NCBI GenBank assembly: GCA_958510825.1
Contig: OY294050.1
Location: forward strand, 11,881,340-11,945,339
Direction of reading: 5' to 3'
From: Brachypterus glaber
Taxonomy: Eukaryota; Arthropoda; Insecta; Coleoptera; Kateretidae
DNA length: 64,000 nucleotides
Below, in pieces: positions 57,840-64,000 of the stretch (position 1 is its first letter; every line of letters begins with the position of its first letter). The notes below the pieces were generated by a model, which saw nothing but the letters and a program-made list of their open reading frames with translations, made no database searches and was not told the DNA's origin. The position numbers and the translations under genes are program-made.

Positions 57840-58030
57840 GGTTTTATTTCTTAACCGAACCTAGTCTACAGAGTAGGCGCGGTTACTATGTTGATGGTTG
57901 TTTTTTACGTAAAAAAATGCGCGGTCACGTGACTATAGTCTATAGGTATACCCCACTCACCTGTACAGGTAAAACAGGTGCGCACCTTTGGAAAATGGAC
58001 GAAAGAGAGCGCCAGATACTGAGAAATGTT
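57840..58030. promoter_or_regulatory. Candidate bark 5' regulatory patch with E-box palindromes
   Basis: This stretch 230-420 bp upstream of the bark start is less AT-rich than its surroundings. It has GTCACGTGAC (57924-57933, a bHLH-type E-box palindrome) and two 12-bp palindromes, ACCTGTACAGGT (57959-57970) and AGGTGCGCACCT (57976-57987). CAGGTA/CAGGTG cores resemble Zelda and Snail-type sites. The motifs are seen directly; regulatory use is inferred. No transcription start can be placed. Confidence 0.35.
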
Positions 58031-59872
58031 AAATTTGGAAGGTAGCTAGAATTTAAATGAATTTAAACTTGTGTACAATGCACTCATTTGCTAAACTACT
58101 AGACGGACAAACCGAAAGTGTAGGTAGACGTCAATTACTAAAGCAGTTATTAAATTAGGGACATTTAATTGCAATTTAGGTGGGGCTTGGAGATAATTAT
58201 TGTTTTATCTCGTATCTTATCTATATGACATAAAAATACTGAAAAAAAAAAATTATACCTACAAAATGTTTACAAAATTAAGAAAAAAATATTCCCGCCA
58301 ACAAAATAATACTCACCTTATAAACATGTTGATTTTCAAAAAAAAAAAAAAAATCAAAAACTTTTTTCTTCGAAAGAAGGAACTTGAAATTTTGTTTTTT
58401 AAATTTAGTTTTCCAAAAAAGGCGCTTTTTCGAAAAACAGAAAAATTATGCAACATTTTTATCAAACGCAAACCCAGTCTATAACTTTGGATAAGGAATT
58501 CCTTAGTTAACTTATGATCCAAATTTAAAGTCTTTAGCCCAAAGCGTTATACCCTCTTCTCTTGAAAAGTTCGTACCTAAATTTGGATTTGTATTCAAAG
58601 TTGAAAAACTGTCTAGGTAAATTGTTTGTGCAAGTTGGGGAATTCCGACAGGGGTAAGGCTTTTGAGGTAAAACTTCACATGAAAATTTAGTAATATTGA
58701 TAAATTGGTGAAAAATGTTTAACAGTTCGTTTTTAAATAAGATCTTTTTTTTGAAAAACAAAAAAAAAATAAAAAAAAGTTTTTTTATAATAACAATTTT
58801 TTTAATAATTTTCTAAAAAAAGATCTTTTTTTGAAAAACGCAAAAAAAATAAAAAAAAAAAAAATAACAAAAAATACATTTTTTTAAAAAAGAGCTTTCT
58901 TGACAAACAATTTTTTTTTTGTAGAATTGATCCTTATATTAAAAGTAATATTTCCTGAAAAAAAAAAAACGTTAATCGGAATTTTCGATTTTTTTTAACC
59001 CCCCATAACTTTTTTGTTTTTCGGGGGATTACTTTCAAAAACAATAAGGATCTTTCTCTCATAGAAGTTGATTTTTCAATATTATCAGATTATTCGTTCT
59101 TGAGTTATCGTGTCTACAAAAATCGCTCTCATAGAAGTTGATTTTTCAATATTATCAGATTATTCGTTCTTGAGTTATCGTGTCTACAAAAATCGTGACA
59201 TCAGTCATACAGACGGACATTCTAAAAAAAAATATTGCTTATTTTTTCATGAAACAAATTTATATCCAATAATTTTTTGTGTGAATAATATAATAATATA
59301 ATAAGGCATCATCCTTGCAAAAAGTCTGCTAAAAATGCCGACTGTGTAGAAATATTTTTCGAAAAAAAAAATCTATTTTTTTTTAGTTTTTTTTTTTCGT
59401 GTTTCAAGTGACTCACTTTGCAATACCAGCATCCACATGAAGTCCAGTAAAATATAACTTAAAGTGCCTAATAAAATATATATTTACTTTAAAATTTTCT
59501 TTTTAAAGTTCAAACTTTTGCGAGCCTCTGGTAAAATCCTAGCTTAGAACTTTAAATAATTAACCGCGGCAAATGATCATCGTTTGATGATCTTAAAATG
59601 GTCGGTAAATGGGTGGCAATATGATAGGCAAAAGAACGGCAAATGATCATCGTTTGACCGTATGTCGGCATGCCGACGGTCGACCGCTGGCGGCTGCCGA
59701 ACCATTGTTTATTGGGCCTCATCCGACCTTGTTAATAACGTATTTTAAGTAAGGCTTACGATTTATCATGTATCTTATCTGTATGATAGCTTTATCCAAA
59801 ACCATAAATTAAATATTGATGGTGCTGAGATACTTGATTGCATTTTAAATGAATGGCTTTTGAATTATAATA
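58030..59872. other. bark-MBLAC1 intergenic sequence, mostly homopolymer-rich
   Basis: Long A- and T-runs (58330-58990) carry low-complexity Lys/Phe frames only. At 59560-59715 a less AT-rich patch with two GGCAAATGATCATCGTTTGA copies and a CCATTGTTTATTGGG end resembles a decayed relative of the CCCAGT elements. Confidence 0.45.
59056..59195. repeat. Perfect 70-bp tandem duplication
   Basis: CTCTCATAGAAGTTGATTTT... through TCTACAAAAATCG occurs as 59056-59125 and 59126-59195 without a difference seen, in the bark-MBLAC1 intergenic region. Confidence 0.93.
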
Positions 59873-60009
59873 GGTTTGTTTTGGTTCTCAAAAATCTCAG
59901 TTCTAAACTAATTCGGAACCGGCGCAGTTGCAACTGGGCAATGCTCAGTCGCAACTGCGCCCGTTCCAAACCAGTTCAGAACTGCAATTTTCAAGAACCA
60001 AAACAAACC
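59873..60009. mobile_element. Palindromic MITE 160 bp upstream of the MBLAC1 start
   Basis: The ends GGTTTGTTTTGGTTCT and AGAACCAAAACAAACC are perfect inverted repeats flanked by TA (59871-59872, 60010-60011). Inner arms also pair (CAGTTCTAAACT against AGTTCAGAACTG; GGCGCAGTTGCAACT against AGTCGCAACTGCGCC). The TA flanks suggest a Tc1/mariner-type MITE; an AAT duplication is an alternative reading. Confidence 0.82.
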
Positions 60010-60167
60010 TAATTATTCGTAGTTCACCACTCTGCACTTCTGTGTATTAGGCAAACCAACAAAACATTTAATCTCAAGGCCATTCCATTTGACATTCAAT
60101 GATCTTGTAGGTTATGTTAATTTATTAATTTAAAGTACACCCAAAGATTATAATAGGCTGTGATCAA

Positions 60168-60432
60168 ATGTGTTCCCTTCCTATAGTCCTTTTTGAGGGC
60201 TATTCCGCTATGGAAGACGACAAATATTACGCTAATTCGTCATGTACCCTACTAAAAGGCTCACCAAACGTCATTATTGACACAATGACAGCTTGGGATG
60301 GTGAAAGAATAAAGGAGGCCCTGCATACCCATGGGTTAAACCCTGACGATATTAACTACGTAGTTTGTACCCATGGACATCTAGATCATGTTGGTTGCAA
60401 CTACTTGTTCCAAAATGCTACACATATTGTAG
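60168..60432 (+). CDS. MBLAC1: MBLAC1-like exon 1
   Basis: Codes residues 1-88 plus one base: VLFEGYSA, a beta-hairpin segment (SCTLLKGSPNVIIDTMTAWD) and the metal motif VCTHGHLDHVGCN. The donor is GTA G|GTGAGT, a strong consensus site. Confidence 0.9.
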
Positions 60433-63147
60433 GTGAGTTTAAAAAAAAATAGATAAGTTATCTATTTAGCAAATAATAAATTGTAGATTATCTCCAGAAC
60501 CTCTAGTATAAAACCTCATTTGGTTTTCACCTTGCGTCACCTAAACTCTTCTATAAAAAAAAACCTTGCCAAGAACTTAGGGTAACCACCTATGCTTCAA
60601 ATTTTAAGTCTCTGGCTCAAATCGATACTAAACTTGAAAGGACAAGTAACAAATATATGGATTATTCTTATAAGAATAATCCATAAGTTATAAGATAGTA
60701 ATTTCACAAGCCATAATTTTACCATTCCTGTGCAGACTTATAATATGCACAAGGCCTCTCCAAGATATAGAAATACTGATATTTTGAGTTTAAAAAATGA
60801 TGTCATCAATTTTTCAGAACAAGTGCACGCCAGTTTTTTAAATTACATGTTAATAGTAATTAATTGATAAAAATTTAACATTATTGCAGGTTACGATGTG
60901 TCCCACAAAGATGAACAATTTGAGCATGATTTTAAAGCAGGCCATGAATATATTATAAATGATGATATAAAAGTTATAGCTACTCCAGGGCACACTATGC
61001 AAGATGTTTCAGTTATAATAAGGACTAATGAAGGTACCCAGTAAACACTAATGCATGGGCCATTGCTGGCGATTCACATGGTTGCCGGTCCGGGCCATCA
61101 TTGGTATACATCAATGGCCCGGCGTTAATATGACCGGTCGGCAAACAGTTTGCCGTCGGTCACTTAGCCGTCACTCGCCAGCAATGGCCCAATATTAATA
61201 AAAAATGCTGGCCCAGTGCCTTTTTATAATTGAACCATGCTGGTAATATACCGAATGGCATTAATGGCCCAGCAACATAATACTAATAGAAATATTGTGA
61301 CAGGGTGTAAAAAATACAAAAAAAATATACATAAAAAATATATTTCAAAAATAAAAAATAAACAGAAAAACATTATTTTCTTAAACTTCTTCTTTAACTG
61401 CCGCATTCTTCTTCTCTACATTTGAGGTTTCCTGACCTGGAATGCTAAGGGCAGATGAAGATTTCACGATAGCTTTAAGTTTTGCTATTTTTAATGTTTC
61501 CTCCATCGCAAATTTAGCAATCTCCTCTTTTGTCTTTTATTTTTGTTTGAAAATCCAGATAAGCTGCTAACAGAAATGATACCTATTAAGTGTAAATTTT
61601 AGTTAAGTCAAACAATGCAGATTATATTTGCAGAAATCTTATTTCATGTTAAATATTTTTAAAAAGAAATATCCAATATTAGTATAGCCCTGTAATTCCT
61701 GTCGCGAGATACAAAAATTAGCTAATTGTAACAGTGTGTGTGAAATTTTTAGTACAAAAACCAACAGGCGATCTATCCAATAAAGCAGTTAGATATCGTA
61801 ATAAATTTATACATACAGTTTTCCTTCCATTCTATTAAGAAAAATCCAATATAAGAACAACGCCGAGCAAAAAGCAAAACAACTTCCAAACACCAAACTT
61901 CTCTTAAGAGAATTCTCTTCTTCTCTTCATTAATTATGACCTTTTGGTCAATTATGGTCTTGAACTTCGTCCTTTTTGACCAGATACAAGTGTTATAATT
62001 GTTTCAAATAAATAAAATTTCTTCTATCATAACCTCAAAAACCCCTTATCAAGATTCAACCACTAAATTACATCACATATACTAACTTTCCATTGTAAAA
62101 TCAATATCAAAAGTTATAACGATTGTAGATTTAATAATATTTTCTTAACAAACACATTTTTACATAAATTACTTGATGCAGCTGGCACTGAAACTATTCC
62201 GCGTCATGGTAAAACACGGGAAATTTAAATTTGATATAAATCTCTACAAACTATTGAGCTAACTAACATTAATTGAATTAACTTATAGGTTATAATTATA
62301 ATTAACTTAATTATTATTATAAGTTAGTTAAGCTCTTAAGTGCTATATTTTCTTAAAAATACCTTTATATATTAAAAATATTTTGTAATTTAGCTATAGT
62401 TATATAGGTTATAAATATAATTATCTACACACTTTAATCTTTTTAGTTATTTATTTTTGCAAAATTTCATTATTTCTATAGACATATTTCGGGTATAAAA
62501 ATATACTATAGTAAAAATAAATATTATCGCCAAAGGGATATCAAATAATAAATAAATCTCGAAATAAATACAAGCAGTTACTCGTTAATGGGCCATTATA
62601 ATTTGCCCCCCTAACAGCCATTGCCGTTTCGCCAGCAGTTAGCCAGTGATGGGCCATTATCATTTGCCCCCTAACAGCCATTGCCGTTTCGCCAACGTCT
62701 TAAAAGTATCTTACCGGCAATGGCATGCCGTTGCCATCATATAGCCGTCGATGCCGGCAATGGCCGTGCAGTTTACCGTACCAGGAGTGTTTACTGGGTA
62801 TTTATACAGAAAATTGTATTCACCTTGATTTTGTTTTAGCCAGTATTGGTCACGTTTATGGTCAAATTTGACAATCTTATTATTTTGTTGACCACCCTTA
62901 AGAAACCTGCCCCCAAAATTAAAATTGAATTCATTAAAAAAATAAGTCTTAATTTTTTTTTATTTTTGAAGGGATATATGTAGCTGCAGGTGACCTATTT
63001 GAATGTGAAGATGACCTAAATGATGAAGAAATTTGGAAAACAAATAGTATGGATTGCAATGTTCATAAATGGAATAGAAGCAGAATTCTTGGTATTGCGG
63101 ATTATATAATTCCAGGGCATGGACCAATGTTTAAAGTACCAAAGTAA
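60168..63147 (+). CDS. MBLAC1: MBLAC1-like metallo-beta-lactamase domain protein, three exons
   Basis: Joined coding exons 60168-60432, 60890-61033 and 62972-63147 give 585 nt (194 residues) with consistent phases (1,1). All ligands of the metallo-beta-lactamase fold are present: HGHLDH (HxHxDH) in exon 1, the His of TPGHTMQDVS in exon 2, and the Asp of AAGDLFE and the His of IPGHGPMF in exon 3. Spacing and size match the single-domain MBLAC1 family. Human MBLAC1 is a metal-dependent nuclease linked to histone pre-mRNA 3' processing, and the worm homolog SWIP-10 acts in glia. The start follows an in-frame TAA (60126-60128) and precedes the first strand (LPIVLFEGYSA). Intron 2 carries a transposon at its donor, so expression may be altered. 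Confidence 0.9.
60890..61033 (+). CDS. MBLAC1: MBLAC1-like exon 2
   Basis: Follows a TTATTGCAG acceptor and codes GYDVSHKDEQFEHDF through TPGHTMQDVSVIIRTNEG. It ends GAAG|GTACCC. The GTA belongs to the host (its TA is the target-site copy) and the CCC is the first part of an inserted transposon. Confidence 0.85.
61037..62798. mobile_element. 1.76-kb DNA transposon with CCCAGTAAACACT terminal repeats in MBLAC1 intron 2
   Basis: The ends are CCCAGTAAACACT and its reverse complement AGTGTTTACTGGG, flanked by TA on both sides (61035-61036 and 62799-62800), which fits a TA target-site duplication. Subterminal GC-rich repeats (GGCCATTGCTGGC-like at the left; two 61-bp-spaced copies of ATGGGCCATTAT at the right) lie in an AT-rich core. 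A short minus-strand frame inside (61381-61536) looks like the end of an encoded protein. TA duplication points to Tc1/mariner-like integration, but no transposase motif is visible, so the superfamily is unassigned. Confidence 0.75.
61381..61536 (-). pseudogene. C-terminal coding remnant inside the CCCAGT element
   Basis: The minus-strand frame reads KTKEEIAKFAMEETLKIAKL, then AIVKSSSALSIPGQETSNVE and a Lys/Glu-rich end with a TAA stop at 61381-61383. It is 51 codons, charged and helical, with no start codon and a stop just upstream. It looks coding rather than random, but I do not recognise the family. It could be the last exon of the transposon's own gene. Confidence 0.35.
62972..63147 (+). 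CDS. MBLAC1: MBLAC1-like exon 3
   Basis: After a TTTTTGAAG acceptor it codes IYVAAGDLFECEDDLNDEEI through SRILGIADYIIPGHGPMFKV and a TAA stop at 63145-63147. It supplies the bridging Asp and the last metal-binding His. Confidence 0.88.
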
Positions 63148-63289
63148 TGTATGTTATTTCTAGTAACATAAAAGTTAATTACTGGTTACAGTATAATAAT
63201 TTTTCCCCAAGACATTAACGGCGGCTATAATTAACTCACTATAACGAGTTAAAACTCATACATTTATTTATCAGTTTCAAGGGGTTTAT

Positions 63290-63510
63290 TTATTGGACAA
63301 TCCTTGTACACCTATCCAACAATCCTTGACAATTCCTTTTCCACAATCATCCACAATCCTCTAGAATCCTCCACAATCATCTACAATCTTCCACAATCAT
63401 CTGAAATCTTTTCACTATCTTTAAAAATCTTCATTAAAATTTTATACAATCTTTCACAGTCTTTTTGACCATCTTTGACAATCTTTCACAATCCTTTGAT
63501 CCGCACAATC
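63290..63510. repeat. Degenerate ~11-bp repeat (TCCACAATCAT)n
   Basis: About 20 loosely conserved units of CCACAATCATC / GACAATCTTT / CACAATCCTT run through this stretch 3' of MBLAC1, with CAATCCTTGTACAC at both ends (about 63298 and 63507). Confidence 0.7.
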
Positions 63511-63627
63511 CTTGTACACTTTTTTCAATATATAAACCCCTCGATCAGTTTAGTATACACTTCAGTAGAATTTGTAGCATCTTATGGCAGCCAGTCACTA
63601 CTAATCCAGATGAGAAAAAGTTATACA

Positions 63628-63760
63628 GCCCTGCTGAAAATGACGGGTCTGGGCGGGTATAAATGGTGCATAAACCGGACTTGAGCGGATGAAATTCACC
63701 CGCTCAAGTCCGGTCTGTGCAACATTTATACCCGCGCAGACCAGTCATTTTCAATAGGGA
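63628..63760. mobile_element. Hairpin MITE (133 bp)
   Basis: CCCTGCTGAAAATGACGGGT, GGGCGGGTATAAATG, and ACCGGACTTGAGCGG at the left are mirrored by CCCGCTCAAGTCCGGT, CATTTATACCCGC and GTCATTTTCAATAGGG around TGAAATTCA. Nearly the whole element pairs with itself. Confidence 0.82.
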
Positions 63761-64000
63761 GGTGATACGAATTATACTTAAAGTTTTTACTAAATCGGTG
63801 GATTATCAACATATGAATCATTTTTTTTGGTGCTTATTAGTATAATAATTATAAACATTTATCGTGTTTTTGTAAAGATCTGTTGGATATTCATTTTGTA
63901 TTAATTTCTAGTAAGGGCTTTACGCACAATTTGCCTTATACATACAGTATAGTATTCAATATTTAATATATTTAGTTGTAAACAAGATATTTTTTGAGAA
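63761..64000. other. End of window, nothing recognised
   Basis: AT-rich sequence after the hairpin MITE with no gene, repeat boundary or signal that I can support. Confidence 0.5.

Noticed and set aside
58200..58990. Lys/Phe-rich frames in the bark-MBLAC1 spacer
   Set aside because: Arise from poly-A and poly-T runs. No coding signal.
1..64000. CRISPR array, operon or bacterial system
   Set aside because: No regularly spaced direct repeats with unique spacers, no bacterial gene density, and introns with GT..AG borders throughout.

Overview
The window looks like an AT-rich insect (at least arthropod) nuclear contig. It carries introns with GT..AG borders, a full homolog of the insect tricellular-junction gene bark beetle (bark/Anakonda), a small intron-bearing metallo-beta-lactamase gene, and much transposon debris: LINE fragments, MITEs and fold-back elements. 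I cannot name the order with confidence. No bacterial, viral or CRISPR features are visible.

Layout. Positions 1-20470 are intergenic. They hold MITEs, fold-backs, eroded LINE reverse-transcriptase pieces, a degenerate tandem array with a 30-bp near-palindrome (10.5-13.4 kb), and three short spliced-looking exons on the minus strand at 15.4-16.0 kb. Positions 20471-57611 are bark on the minus strand. It has nine coding exons whose splice phases all agree, giving 8916 nt and 2971 residues. Intron 1 (21.2 kb, 36083-57287) and intron 6 (4.9 kb, 22877-27769) are full of repeats. Positions 57612-60167 are the intergenic space between two divergently transcribed genes, with a cluster of E-box-like palindromes near bark. 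Positions 60168-63147 are an MBLAC1-like gene on the plus strand, with three coding exons, 194 residues and all expected metal ligands. Its second intron contains a 1.76-kb TA-flanked transposon inserted at the 5' splice site. The end of the window (63.3-63.8 kb) holds a short-period repeat and a hairpin MITE.

The two genes have no evident functional link. Bark is a huge single-pass adhesion-like protein built from three repeats of one ~830-residue module (beta-helix cap, SRCR domain, beta-helix, NYWG-type motif), then a C-type-lectin-like domain, one membrane segment and a cytoplasmic tail. The MBLAC1 product is a small hydrolase-fold enzyme.

I see no clearly new cellular system. The most interesting items are the transposon on the MBLAC1 splice donor, the three-module architecture of Bark, the palindrome-bearing repeat family at 10-19 kb, MITE families with readable target-site duplications, a LINE nested in a fold-back element, and a Tc1-like remnant with an apparently perfect 240-bp internal duplication.
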